A stretch of 64,000 nucleotides of DNA from Bin80 sp026708685 (GCA_965200955.1 OZ241742.1:2728001-2792000), one strand, 5' to 3'. Shown: positions 47,260 through 57,125, counted from the stretch's first letter. Translations and numbers: made by a program. Notes: a model not told the origin generated them from the letters alone.

Positions 47260-48489
47260 TTATTTGAGAATACGCGCTCGCACGATCACCTGAGCACCTT
47301 CTTCATCAAGAATCATGCTGTAAAGTAAGCCATTCTGAATTTTGGAAAGGTATGTGCTTTCAATTTTGAAGGGCATCTGCACTTCACCCAAATAATCTCC
47401 ATCGGAATTGAAAATATCAAAGTGTGATTCTATTTGATCAGGTCTTGACTCGGATCGTTTTACCCAAAGGTTACCTTCGTCATCGGAGAAAAAAGAATCA
47501 ATAGCGGGCTTGTGTCTGGGAATTCTGTCGGCATCAATCCTCCCACCTTGGTCAATAAACCATTGGTGATTCTCAATGACCTGTTGCAGTTCAGAATCGG
47601 TCACTTTAATCTTATCCACGTCCTTCGTGATTCGGCGGATAGCTTGACCGCCCGCAGATACCTTTGTAAGTTCATAGGGATCCGTGACGAGTGTCCAAAA
47701 ATGGCCATCACTGGAAAATCCCCATCGAGATGATGCCTGAAACGGAATCGCCATACTCAGGCTTCCTCCATTATCTGTAATATGCGTAAAATCTTCATAG
47801 GTCAATGGGACGTTAGGAATAGCAATGGTGTCTAATGGCGAAAACGTTTGGTCAAAACGAGCCAGCATTCTCTTGGTCTCTTGTTCATGATTGTCATAGC
47901 ATAGTACCACCGCGTTGTATCGTCCTATAGCATCAAAACCGCCCGGATAAGGCAGAATAATCCATCCAGCAGTATTGACTTGCTCCGTACGGAGATAATT
48001 TCCATCTGAATCAAAAATTGTCAGTTTACCTGCTTGCATTTCCATGACCCAGATCTCACCACTCTCGCTTACATCAACCGAAACGGCATTTTCAAATTCT
48101 CCAGGCCCTGCCCCAATTGATCCAACGGTACGAACATGGACTCCCTGATCGTCAAAAACATAGATTTCCTGAGTGGTTGAATCAAGTATGTACAAATAAC
48201 CATCTGAATCTATATCCATAGAACGAATCCTCCCAAACAAGATAGGATCTTCTTCTTTGCCGCTTCCCAGTCTCATCTCTTCCATGATTTCCCACCCTTC
48301 CCCAGAGTTCCATAGAGCAGGACCACTATGAAGTGTCACAACCTCAGTGGATTCGGCAGGTTCAACAAGACTCACACATGAGTCCATATCAACGATGTCT
48401 GAATCTGACGAACCGCATCCTATACAACCAAGCATGACGATACATGCAATGAATCGTGAAAATTTGATGGGAAATGATAATATGGGCAT
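47260..48489 (-). CDS. Six-bladed beta-propeller lipoprotein
   Basis: ATG 48489 gives 409 residues. A lipoprotein signal (FIACIVMLGCIGCGSS) precedes NHL/6-bladed-propeller repeats (DSDGYLYILDSTTQEIYVFD, GPGEFENAVSVDVSESGEIW, VMEMQAGKLTIFDSDGNYLR). These are of the Bacteroidota '6-bladed beta-propeller' type. It is probably anchored in the outer membrane. The frame extends to 48708 only because it reads through the MITE at 48547-48644, so the upstream ATG is not used. The MITE sits in its presumed promoter region. Confidence 0.85.
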   Translation of the reverse strand: MPILSFPIKFSRFIACIVMLGCIGCGSSDSDIVDMDSCVSLVEPAESTEVVTLHSGPALWNSGEGWEIMEEMRLGSGKEEDPILFGRIRSMDIDSDGYLYILDSTTQEIYVFDDQGVHVRTVGSIGAGPGEFENAVSVDVSESGEIWVMEMQAGKLTIFDSDGNYLRTEQVNTAGWIILPYPGGFDAIGRYNAVVLCYDNHEQETKRMLARFDQTFSPLDTIAIPNVPLTYEDFTHITDNGGSLSMAIPFQASSRWGFSSDGHFWTLVTDPYELTKVSAGGQAIRRITKDVDKIKVTDSELQQVIENHQWFIDQGGRIDADRIPRHKPAIDSFFSDDEGNLWVKRSESRPDQIESHFDIFNSDGDYLGEVQMPFKIESTYLSKIQNGLLYSMILDEEGAQVIVRARILK

Positions 48490-48546
48490 GATGAAAAAAT
48501 TGAGATGTTGAGTTGTAAAGATCGAATGAGAATTGTTGTAACCTCC

Positions 48547-48644
48547 GAGCCGTTTGCAAAACCTACCAGCCAATTCTAAAAGATGCACCAAGGGTGCTCT
48601 ATGGCAATATTTCTGCTGAAACGCTGAGGTTTTGCAAAAGCCTC
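48547..48644. mobile_element. 98-bp MITE, copy 2
   Basis: It begins GAGCCGTTTGCAAAACC and ends GAGGTTTTGCAAAAGCCTC, with CTCC on both sides as target duplication. It lies about 57 bp upstream of the beta-propeller gene start and could affect its promoter. Confidence 0.87.
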
Positions 48645-49210
48645 CTCCGAAAGAGATAAAATTAATCTTGATCTTTAACTTCGTGGATATTTTGATTATA
48701 AACTCCAACTAGTTTGAATACGTCAAGATGTTGGATTGGTTTCAAGTGATCTGAGCCGGCAGTCTCATGATGAATGTTGATGATTACAAACGAATATCAG
48801 TGTTGAAAATTTGGACGAAGATCAAATAGCAGGCTATAAACACGAATCCGGGATCATCTCGCGGGTCAATGAATCTTGGTAACTGATCATAGAACAATAG
48901 CAGATTCTGTTTTGGTGATTTTTCGTGATATTCAAGTTGTACTCTTCCCATCAGCATTCTATCCTTGAATGTGGCGGGCTTAAAGTTCATCATTGTATGA
49001 AAGAAACAACCGTCAGAGATGCAACAAGAGAATCTTTATTACATACATCAAAATCCAAATCATCCATTCGCAGAAATTCAATGCATGGGTCCTTAGGATG
49101 TGAGTCAATTGATGATAATATTACCAATGTCTTGAGATAATTTATATGCATTGGAAACAGTTCGGCAAATTTCAAGTACCACAGCAAAACTATTATCATC
49201 TACACTACCT
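48645..49210. other. Gene-free interval
   Basis: AT-rich sequence between the MITE and the NYN-CSD gene. Short frames on both strands show no recognisable domain, and no RNA gene was seen. Confidence 0.4.
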
Positions 49211-50167
49211 ATGATTGCATCTGACTCTCGCCTGACTCGTATTGGAATTTACTACGATGGGAGATACTTTCAACATGTAAGTGATTATTATTTCTATAAT
49301 CATGAGCGCAAGGCACGGCTTTCGATTTCAGGACTCCACACATTTTTAAGAGAGGAGGTCGCAAAGTGTGAGCATACCGATGCCAGATACTGCCAAATTG
49401 TTGATGCCCATTATTTTAGGGGGCGTTTAATTTCAAATATAGCCAAGGATCGAGGCAAGCTGGAAAGTGAACGTCGCTTTGAAGATGTTCTTTTGAGCGA
49501 GGGGGTCACATGTCATTTCACTTTGATTCATAATCCAACGCATGGAGAAAAAGGCATTGATGTATGGCTCTCACTGGAGGCTTTTGAACTTGCAATCTAT
49601 AAACGCTACGATGTATGTGTGTTGATCACAGGCGATGGAGACTTTGTTCCATTGGTGCGAAAACTCAATACTCTGGGCACACGCGTCATGCTCCTGGCCT
49701 GGGATTTTGAATACACTGATGAGCGAGAGGAGAAGCGTCAGACGAAGACTGCCCAGTCTCTCATTGATGAATCTACCTATGCAGTGATGATGAATGATGA
49801 AATTGATAAACGCTCTCGAAAAGACGATCATAGCATCAACAACCTCTTCCTAAACATCAACAGCTCACCGAGCCCTCAGACAAGTTATGAAGAAAAGTCA
49901 TGGCTGTCGGGGAGTATTATCACACTCAATAAAGGATTCGGCTTTATCAACCCTGACAATGGTGGAGAGAATATTTTCTTTCACTACTCTTCGGTTGTGG
50001 GTGATGGTTTCAATGATTTGGGGATTAGCGATCGTGTGGAATATCAAATTTCTCGGGAGATTTTACCCGATGGAAAAAATCCGCCTGCGAGCAAAGTTCG
50101 GATCACCATGAAACAAGCCCAGCCAACGATCAGGAAAAATGCTCCACTCAATTTCATCTCTTATTGA
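49211..50167 (+). CDS. NYN-domain nuclease fused to a cold-shock domain
   Basis: ATG 49211 gives 318 residues (a TTG at 49151 is the longer option). The N-terminal LabA/NYN (PIN-like) domain has RIGIYYDGRYF, EKGIDVWLSLEAFELAI and CVLITGDGDFVPLVRKL. The three or four Asp residues expected for metal-dependent RNA cleavage lie in YYDG, GIDVW and GDGDF. Residues of about 240-305 are a cold-shock OB fold (SGSIITLNKGFGFINPDNGG, then ENIFFHYSSV). It therefore looks like an RNA-binding RNase, possibly acting in RNA turnover or as a toxin or defence effector. It stands alone in the accessory region. Confidence 0.87.
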   Translation: MIASDSRLTRIGIYYDGRYFQHVSDYYFYNHERKARLSISGLHTFLREEVAKCEHTDARYCQIVDAHYFRGRLISNIAKDRGKLESERRFEDVLLSEGVTCHFTLIHNPTHGEKGIDVWLSLEAFELAIYKRYDVCVLITGDGDFVPLVRKLNTLGTRVMLLAWDFEYTDEREEKRQTKTAQSLIDESTYAVMMNDEIDKRSRKDDHSINNLFLNINSSPSPQTSYEEKSWLSGSIITLNKGFGFINPDNGGENIFFHYSSVVGDGFNDLGISDRVEYQISREILPDGKNPPASKVRITMKQAQPTIRKNAPLNFISY

Positions 50168-50917
50168 TTGGATGGAATCTATATCCAATGAACGTAAGGA
50201 CGGCAGTCCATTTTGAAGATTGCTGATCAAGTCACTTGATCAGGCCAAGAATGAAGACAGCTAAGAACTGGGCCATGGTTGCATAATGGATGCCGCTACC
50301 AGATTGGAGCTAATGGTAGCCTCAAGCACACTTTCCGATGGTATCAGATCACCTTCATTACAAGTGACATGCGTAGATGGTTTTGCCTCAGACACATCAC
50401 ATTACTTTGAGATAGACAAGAGGCTTGAGTCTGTTTGTCCGTCAACCTGTTTCTGTCCTGTCATTTGTTTCAAGGTTCTCACAAAATGTGATAAGGAAAG
50501 ATCAAGAACTACAACTCCTCTAAGATCATACACATATTCATCGCATCTTGACATACCAGCACGAGTTTTAATAAGATGACTTCTCAATGCATTTAATTCG
50601 GATGAGGTCAGAAGGGTCACACTACGAATAGACTGAAAATCAAATTTGCGGAAGGCTATAAACTGTTTACGAAAGAGTAATCGTTCAAGACTATGTTAAT
50701 CATCATTAGCAAGAGTCTGGGACTCAATGGATTACATTCAATCATAACGAAGGTAAATTGACTCTTGCTGCATGATCTTCACGTTCTGTGCATGTATAGA
50801 ATGTGCCTATTCAAATGAATGGACAATACTCACATTCTGGTTTTCCCTCCCCTACCGCTTCACTCTTTGATCTCTCCCCTGCCCCCAATGTATTCGTCCT
50901 TTGAATCTCTCTAATTC
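50168..50917. other. Gene-poor interval with a weak ORF6N-like relic
   Basis: Over 50402-50650 the minus strand reads LTSSELNALRSHLIKTRAG and DEYVYDLRGVVVLDLSLS. This loosely follows the ORF6N/KilA-N pattern (LR/SQ... YVFTEQGVAML). The match is weak and the frame has no good start. Nothing else was recognised. Confidence 0.25.
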
Positions 50918-51015
50918 GAGCCTTTTGCAAAACCTCAGGATCAACTCCCAAAAACGCTCCAAAAGTGCTTCAGTGCATTATTTTTTCTAAAACGCAGAGG
51001 TATTGCAAACGCCTC
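50918..51015. mobile_element. 98-bp MITE, copy 3 (diverged)
   Basis: It begins GAGCCTTTTGCAAAACC and ends GAGGTATTGCAAACGCCTC, with ATTC on both sides. The interior is clearly more diverged than in copies 1 and 2, but the length is the same 98 bp. Confidence 0.82.
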
Positions 51016-51140
51016 ATTCTATATCCATATTGGGTACCAGCAGTTCTGTGCACTTCATCAAAGAGCAATCCTCTTCGTATAACATGAATTCGCTTCATTC
51101 GTGAGGTGCCTTCACAAAGATTCAAAATTCTTCAAGATTC

Positions 51141-52811
51141 ATGTTGATAGATCAAAGAGATTTTCTTATAAAAAATAACAATACCATATGTCCTGATGAT
51201 ACTTGGATTCCAGCAGATCAGACAGTGACCATAGCTGGGCGTGAGATCCAGGGGATGGTTTATATCGGCACGAGAGTAGACGGTATATCTGGAAAATATG
51301 ATGACTCTGTGATTGATCCAGATTTGCCAGTTGACGAATTCAACAGCAAAATTAACCCAAAAATTGGGCAGAGCAAACAGCCATGGGCATATGGTTCAAT
51401 GGACACCACTCAACGAGCAATCTATCTTGAATGGCTTGCGACTGATCGCTCCGCTGATGGATTTCACGAAGGTTACATCCTGCTCTATATCTTGGGGTTG
51501 GAACGACGATTTTTTATTGATTCACCTACAGAGCGGGAATGCGACACCCTTCTTTTTGAGGCAAAACGATTATTAGAACAATACAGAGGTCATTATCTCG
51601 GTGGAACCATTGAAAAACTACTATCGAAATTTATCTACACTGCAAACGCAATTCGCCTACCCTCTGCGGAGATTGAACCCCACTATTCAGACATTCAAAT
51701 GGGTGGAAAAACACCTCTGGATATTGGGGTTGCAATGAAGAATAAAATGGAGACTGGGCAGCCATTGAATCATCAGTGGTTTTTGGTTCTTTATCTGCTC
51801 TGCTCTGGCAAAAAACTACCAGCACCTGTTGAAAGAGCACTTTCCGAATTTCTTGTTATTCTCGGTCAGTTGTTTGAAAAAAAGTTTCCAGATGGACTCC
51901 CAATTCCTATGGTAACAGGAGAAATTCACCCCAAGTATGAAGCACATGAGCAGGTTTTTACGGTGGATCTACTACGTCATTTTGGGAAGATTCCAGACCT
52001 CTCTACTATCTCTTCATTAAATGAAGAGGCGATTGAGCTGATTGATCAGGCTTCGAAAATCATCTATGATTATGGCCGATATTTGGCCACTGATGAATAT
52101 CGATACAGTCCATTGGTCGCATATAAACGACTTCCTGAACGTATCAAACCATATTGTCTGCCACCCGGATTGAAGGAACTCAAGATCATGGTAGAAGAAG
52201 CTATGTCCTCTAATGAAGATATTCCAATCATTGATTTACTAAAGGTTCTCAATTTGGATAAGACTTTCCGACTGTATCCCACACAAGTTAAGAAGGTTTC
52301 TCAATCTCTAAAGATTCTTTCATATGGTATGGCGCCAGATCCCATCTATGAATGGGAAGGCTCTAGTTTTGATACTCCCTACGCTATATTTAAACTTCCA
52401 CAAGATCAACCATGGCTTACAGAGATGAGCAATGAGTATCAAGAATCCATCATGTATCTCTTGGCTGGATTTATCGTCGGCCATGCAAGAGAGCCTATCC
52501 ATCCAGATGCTGTCAAGATTCTCGATAGTTATGTCCAATCTACGCACTTGGTTGAAGAAGAAAGGATTCGGCTGAACGCTAACCTTCGTATCATGCGGGA
52601 TTATTGGCCGACAATTCAGTGGTACAGAGATCTTGTTAAGAAGACTCCTGAGAGTCTCTTTTACCCATCATCAGTGGAGATAGCTTTCAGAATCGCTACG
52701 ATTGATGGTGATGTGACCGATGATCAAATAACGGTGTTGAAAGGCATCTATAAATCATTAAAAATTCCAGTAAAAAACGTGCTTTCTGACTTACAATCTT
52801 TCATGCATTAA
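51141..52811 (+). CDS. TerB_N/TerB_C domain protein
   Basis: A 556-residue protein. Residues of about 20-160 match the TerB_N pattern (IAGREIQGMVYIGTR, QRAIYLEWLATDRS, GYILLYILGLERR). The C-terminus matches TerB_C (FRIATIDGDVTDDQITVLKG). The middle is helical. Ter-linked proteins are associated with tellurite/phage stress systems and membrane-linked signalling. No other ter gene is adjacent. MITE copy 3 lies about 125 bp upstream. Confidence 0.83.
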   Translation: MLIDQRDFLIKNNNTICPDDTWIPADQTVTIAGREIQGMVYIGTRVDGISGKYDDSVIDPDLPVDEFNSKINPKIGQSKQPWAYGSMDTTQRAIYLEWLATDRSADGFHEGYILLYILGLERRFFIDSPTERECDTLLFEAKRLLEQYRGHYLGGTIEKLLSKFIYTANAIRLPSAEIEPHYSDIQMGGKTPLDIGVAMKNKMETGQPLNHQWFLVLYLLCSGKKLPAPVERALSEFLVILGQLFEKKFPDGLPIPMVTGEIHPKYEAHEQVFTVDLLRHFGKIPDLSTISSLNEEAIELIDQASKIIYDYGRYLATDEYRYSPLVAYKRLPERIKPYCLPPGLKELKIMVEEAMSSNEDIPIIDLLKVLNLDKTFRLYPTQVKKVSQSLKILSYGMAPDPIYEWEGSSFDTPYAIFKLPQDQPWLTEMSNEYQESIMYLLAGFIVGHAREPIHPDAVKILDSYVQSTHLVEEERIRLNANLRIMRDYWPTIQWYRDLVKKTPESLFYPSSVEIAFRIATIDGDVTDDQITVLKGIYKSLKIPVKNVLSDLQSFMH

Positions 52812-52905
52812 CCATGCATTCACTTGAACCTGATTAACAGCATGGATGAGAGTTGTTGGTTCAACCGTACTTCAGAAACTATGTAAACTCTATGTGAACA
52901 CGCAC

Positions 52906-53844
52906 TTACAAACGTTTCACTGTGGAAACATGTGTGTTGAAATGTGGCAAAAATCCATCCTTCCCTACCCCAACCGATCCATAGGAACTCAACCTATGCT
53001 TCAATACTTCAAAAACCTTCTCATAGTGCTCTTCATAACTTGAAAATGAACTGCATTGACGTTTCTCTCCCATTTTTTGAAGAGCAAGCTCACGCGTTCC
53101 AGCAGTAAATTTTCCCCTTGTCAAGTGAAAGGACTGTAGAATGAATCTTTGAACTCCCGTACTGATGAGATCCTCTGCAAACTGGTGAGCATTGCTGACC
53201 CAGAGAAGTGGTGTCATGGTAATGCATGCGTCAATGCCGCTATTGGATATTTCTGCAATGGCTTCCAAACGTCTCTTATTGGCTGGACACAATAGTTCAA
53301 ACAGAGCACGCACATCTTCATCATCAGTGGTTCCAGTAGTGTTGACTTGAACATGATCACCGTGGTCTGAAATATCTCTCAACACATCAATATCGCGTAT
53401 GACATCTGGACTTCTGGTTTGAACAACAAGTTTAGGGCAATGGTGCTGAGAAAGGATTTGAAGTAACTGCCTCGTTACATTGAGCTTCCTGTCTACTGGT
53501 TAATACGGATCGGTTACACTGTTCATATAAATGCGTTTGTTGTGCAAGGACCCGGATTTTCGTTTTTTCAAGGACTGCACAGCATTTTCTTTTACCTTTA
53601 CCCAATACCCCCACCGGTTGCGTTCATCGTCTGATGTTGGAAAAAAGGCTGCATAGCAATAAGTGCATCCAAATGAACAGCCAGAGTAAGGATTCAATGA
53701 ATAGTCGTAGGCATCTAGGAAGCCAGAGGTACACGTAAGGATATCACGCGTCTTGACATACGCAATTTTAGCAGCTCCCACCCTCTCAGGATGCGGGAGA
53801 ATCTCACCTTTTTCTTTCGTACCATGTAGGTGAAGTTGTTGCAT
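52906..53844 (-). pseudogene. Radical SAM (SPL-family-like) protein interrupted by one nonsense codon
   Basis: From ATG 53844 it reads PYSGCSFGCTYCYA (the 4Fe-4S CxxxCxxC) and YMNSVTDPY, then a TAA at 53498-53500. The same frame then continues PVDRKLNVTRQLLQILSQ, LVVQTRSPDVIRDIDVLRDI, and on to 52906. Homologues usually have Gln after DPY, so a CAA-to-TAA change is enough to explain the stop. The total would be about 313 residues. It is either a very recent pseudogene or an error. Confidence 0.85.
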
Positions 53845-53937
53845 GGATTATTTCAGGGAAACATAATTGGACCTTTGCCTATTTGTAACCAGATGAGATT
53901 AACATGCCAGAAATGGGAGATCATTGTCTTCATTATA

Positions 53938-54411
53938 TTACTCGCATTCAGGTTGAGAGTAATAATGGAAATAGGGCAGAATTTCTTGAAGTGCAATTTC
54001 ACGAGAATCGGTTGCTTGCGTTGATTGCGAATGATCTTGACTGTCAATCAACGCAGCATACCGTATCCTTCCATCTGGCAGGAATTTCATCACAGCAGAC
54101 ATCATTTTTGAATGCCATTCCGCCTGTAGACAGGTATTTGGGCAAATTCCAATCAAAGGAGGCGGTAATGAAGCACTGAATATGATAAAAAATGACCCAA
54201 ATTTTTTAAGTGATAATAGATCCATCGGAGGATCATCTGGATCATACGGCTGAGTGATCTCATGCAGATATCTGAGACGCTTTGTAATTTTGTTGTAGCC
54301 AAATTCGTCCAGAATACAAAACACATCCTCATGACAAACAGCATTCTCAATTCTGGGCTCCACATGAAGTTCGGCATCAATGTAACTTTTCATTTGGTTG
54401 AGTTGTGTCAA
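53938..54411 (-). CDS. Uncharacterised 157-residue protein of the 'LQAEWH' family
   Basis: No function is recognised. The centre has PPPLIGICPNTCLQAEWHSK and MKFLPDGRIRYAALI. This parallels DIGVDPEGLLQAEWH and INFRPDDLVCIAG in the small protein at 63705-63998. The N-terminal half (TQPYDPDDPPMDLLSLKKFG) is not shared. It sits between a dead radical SAM gene and a helicase relic, so it may itself be non-functional. The two relatives suggest a mobile or defence-linked family. Confidence 0.5.
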   Translation of the reverse strand: MTQLNQMKSYIDAELHVEPRIENAVCHEDVFCILDEFGYNKITKRLRYLHEITQPYDPDDPPMDLLSLKKFGSFFIIFSASLPPPLIGICPNTCLQAEWHSKMMSAVMKFLPDGRIRYAALIDSQDHSQSTQATDSREIALQEILPYFHYYSQPECE

Positions 54412-54799
54412 TCAAGAAAAATAATCTCTACTCATACGGCTGAGCAGATTTTGATAACTTATAGTGTTACTTTAACTTGGCAGTGATTGTTCTGAAATCA
54501 CTTCAATGGATGCACGATACGCACCATCGGTCAACTCGCCGCAATCAGTACTTCATTCACCAAAAAAGTCCTACTCATCAATAGTTTAAGACATTAATTC
54601 TAAATGACTGTGTTTTCCGATTCAAGAAAAACACGCTGGTTCATCATCATAATTTTGGTTTCAGGGAGTACATGAGCTCTGCCGTAGATCCCCCCTGGAT
54701 CTATTTGCTTAGATCATTGACAATCTCCACCAACGGAAAGAAGTAATCTGCTTAAACCACCATAACTGACTGGGCAGCACCTGTATGTTTCCTTTCGCT

Positions 54800-55085
54800 G
54801 AATTGATCAAGAAAACTCAATTTCCGAAGTTCATGCTCGATTTTGATGGTTTCCATGCTCACGGTTATCATTTTTGCAAGGAATCAGAGCGGATATGCAG
54901 GATCCTTTATGGTTTCAATGCAAATCGATTCTTATCATTGATGATTTGGCTTTTCCCTGTCAATTTCCAACCTCGTCTTTCCAAGGCCCATGCAATGGCA
55001 GATTTGCCTTTGACGATGTAATCTTATGCTCCTACTGGAATATCCTTCACTGTGATATAGTCGTTATCTGGATAAAGAAAGACAA
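54800..55085 (-). pseudogene. C-terminal relic of a restriction-type DEAD/DEAH helicase
   Basis: Minus-strand pieces in more than one frame read YPDNDYITVKDIPVGA, stop, DYIVKGKSAIAWALERR, IINDKNRFAL, then ETIKDPAYPL, stop, FLAKMITVSMETIKIEHEL. This order matches the C-terminus of type ISP/III-like restriction helicases (NGKSALEWVMERQ, SGI.ND, RVITVSMETMKIV). Only about 95 codons remain. The stretch 54412-54799 before it shows nothing recognisable. Confidence 0.65.
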
Positions 55086-55134
55086 AATGTTTTTCAAATG
55101 ATAACACAACAATGATTGTACATACAACAGGTGG

Positions 55135-56325
55135 TCAAGCATCCTGAGAGCGGAGAAGTGGGCGCAACTCTACACAATATTTTGGTTGAAAGATCTGCTG
55201 TGTAATCGTTACATTTTGGATTTTACTGGATCGAAAAGTGATGTGTTTTCCACTTGAGACATTTATGGCATGAAGAATAATTTCAGAACTTGTGGTACTA
55301 CCCATGGAATAAGGTTCAATGCGGTGGATTGATTGCTGATAATAGAGATCAACGCATAAGTGATTCACTGCCGCGAAGCGGATGGATTCTAGATATTTTT
55401 GAATGTTGAAATCAATCTGGATGTCTATGCTTTGCTGTCGAAGTGTAGGGTTGTTAGTGTCAATGGGCATGAGGGAGACGGTCGTTCCATGTTCAATCCA
55501 GTCAAATAGTTCAGGTAATGCCTCCAAATAAGAAGCAACCGGGGGGAGTTGTGGAAGTTGATGGCTCAGCATGTGCGGCCAGATCTGTTCAAATTTACTT
55601 TTTTGTGCCATCACACTTTGGAGAGTAGGAACTGGAATGGAACGGTGAGCACATTTATTCTTGAGTACGTCTTGTAAAAGTTCTACGTCGGTATGCACCT
55701 CATCACTACGCAATAAATTGATTAGATCGTAAAGATCACGGGGATTTGATCTCTGAGTTAATGCACAAATTTTTTCAGCAGCAGCTTCTTCGATAGGATA
55801 GCATAAAGCGGATCTTTCTGACAACCCATCGCTGTATTCGTGACAAACATTCCTGAAAACTGGTTTGAGCACTACTTTTTCATCAAACGTTAAGTCAATC
55901 TTCAGTCGCGGAAGTGATCGATATCCAGTACTCGGGCCAACTGGCCCTCTATAGGCCAATTTTCCTTGACACGATTCTGAACCTAGCGAATTTTTAAAGA
56001 TCCTAAATTGCAAAAGGTGTTCAGGAAATGCAATTCCAGATTGAATGAAAAGCCAATCACAGATTTCGGTGAAGGTTTGAACGAGAAATTTCTCATTTAA
56101 GTGAGAGGGGTCTGTAACCGAGAAGTCAAGGTCCTCTGAAAAACGATAGGTTTCATAATGGCATTTCTTTAAGCAAGTGCCGCCCTTAAAGATCCATGCA
56201 TTCTTCAATGACTCATGCTGATAGATGCCCGCCAAAACCCAACCAATGATATAGTTTTTTTCCACTACTTGTGCTCGGAGCCCGCGAACATCTGAAATAT
56301 TGATCAGCTCAATTTTGTTGATCAT
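55135..56325 (-). CDS. AbiEii/AbiGii-family nucleotidyltransferase toxin
   Basis: ATG 56325 gives 396 residues, with TGAGGA as ribosome site overlapping the AbiEi stop. The nucleotidyltransferase signature is WIFKGGTCLKKCHYETYRFS, then EDLDFSV (GG at 48-49 and D-x-D). This is the GSx10DxD-like core of the DUF1814 family that blocks growth by NTP transfer to tRNA or other targets. It is larger than minimal AbiEii proteins, with a C-terminal extension of about 130 residues of unknown role. It is the toxin of the type IV AbiE pair. Confidence 0.87.
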   Translation of the reverse strand: MINKIELINISDVRGLRAQVVEKNYIIGWVLAGIYQHESLKNAWIFKGGTCLKKCHYETYRFSEDLDFSVTDPSHLNEKFLVQTFTEICDWLFIQSGIAFPEHLLQFRIFKNSLGSESCQGKLAYRGPVGPSTGYRSLPRLKIDLTFDEKVVLKPVFRNVCHEYSDGLSERSALCYPIEEAAAEKICALTQRSNPRDLYDLINLLRSDEVHTDVELLQDVLKNKCAHRSIPVPTLQSVMAQKSKFEQIWPHMLSHQLPQLPPVASYLEALPELFDWIEHGTTVSLMPIDTNNPTLRQQSIDIQIDFNIQKYLESIRFAAVNHLCVDLYYQQSIHRIEPYSMGSTTSSEIILHAINVSSGKHITFRSSKIQNVTITQQIFQPKYCVELRPLLRSQDA

Positions 56326-56330
56326 AGTCC

Positions 56331-57125
56331 TCAGGAATGATCCCACCAGTCAGGAACGAACAGACACCACCGCGTGACAAGGCGGTGAGACTCAACATCA
56401 GGCCATAATTTTGCATTTCCTTTTGTCATTCTCTTTTTGCACTCGTTCACGAGAAACGACGTGCCAGACTCTCGTTCAGCCAAAAGCCCCAAACGTTTAA
56501 AGATAGCTCCATTACCAAATCGTTCTGCATAGGAAATCAATACTTCATCATTTCTTTTTTCATGATTTAAGTAGGAATGAAAGCACTCTGCTACATGTTC
56601 TATCCCACCTCCGAATGACGGATCATGAAGGATATCCAGTATCGTTCGATGAAGATCTGAGAAATTAACTTTGGTTTTTTCAAACCAAACGCAGTCAAGT
56701 CCAAAAATTTTGGAAGGATGAATGTGTTTCAGAGTGTACCGAAAACCAATCGTTTCCACATGTTTGGATCGTAGAGATCTTCCAGTGAGGACGGCAGTAT
56801 CCAAAAAGATCTGATCTGTTAGTCCCCAGTACTCAGTAGCACTTCTTCCTCCTACATACGCAGGATCAAAAAGTGCGGGAACAATCATCCATGGATCATC
56901 CAATACCTGTCCAATATTCAAGTATGCAGGATCAACTGCAACATACACATCAGCACCAGCACGTCTAAACCAGCCTTGACTAGACCACTTGGAGAGTAGT
57001 TTAGAGGCGGTTGTTCTATCGACATTCAAGGACTGCACTACATCATCAGCACCTACGATTTTGCCAGCAGCCTGCAACACAGTTGCTATTCTGACGCGTC
57101 CTTTTGGAAAAGTTGAAGTATCCAT
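56331..57125 (-). CDS. AbiEi antitoxin/autorepressor
   Basis: A 264-residue protein. The N-terminal winged helix-turn-helix has VVQSLNVDRTTASKLLSKWS and SQGWFRRAGADVYV. The C-terminal domain follows the AbiEi pattern (PALFDPAYVGGRSATEYWGL, LDTAVLTGRSLRSKHVE, LHRTILDILHDPSFGGGIEH). In known systems it represses the operon and antagonises AbiEii without binding it directly. It lies 5 bp upstream of the toxin start. Confidence 0.87.
   Translation of the reverse strand: MDTSTFPKGRVRIATVLQAAGKIVGADDVVQSLNVDRTTASKLLSKWSSQGWFRRAGADVYVAVDPAYLNIGQVLDDPWMIVPALFDPAYVGGRSATEYWGLTDQIFLDTAVLTGRSLRSKHVETIGFRYTLKHIHPSKIFGLDCVWFEKTKVNFSDLHRTILDILHDPSFGGGIEHVAECFHSYLNHEKRNDEVLISYAERFGNGAIFKRLGLLAERESGTSFLVNECKKRMTKGNAKLWPDVESHRLVTRWCLFVPDWWDHS

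Noticed and set aside
47260..48708. A 482-residue start for the beta-propeller gene
   Set aside because: The extra N-terminal residues read straight through a 98-bp MITE. The lipoprotein signal begins at ATG 48489.
50402..50650. ORF6N/KilA-N gene on the minus strand
   Set aside because: The resemblance is limited to about 45 residues with no start, so it is noted only as a weak relic.
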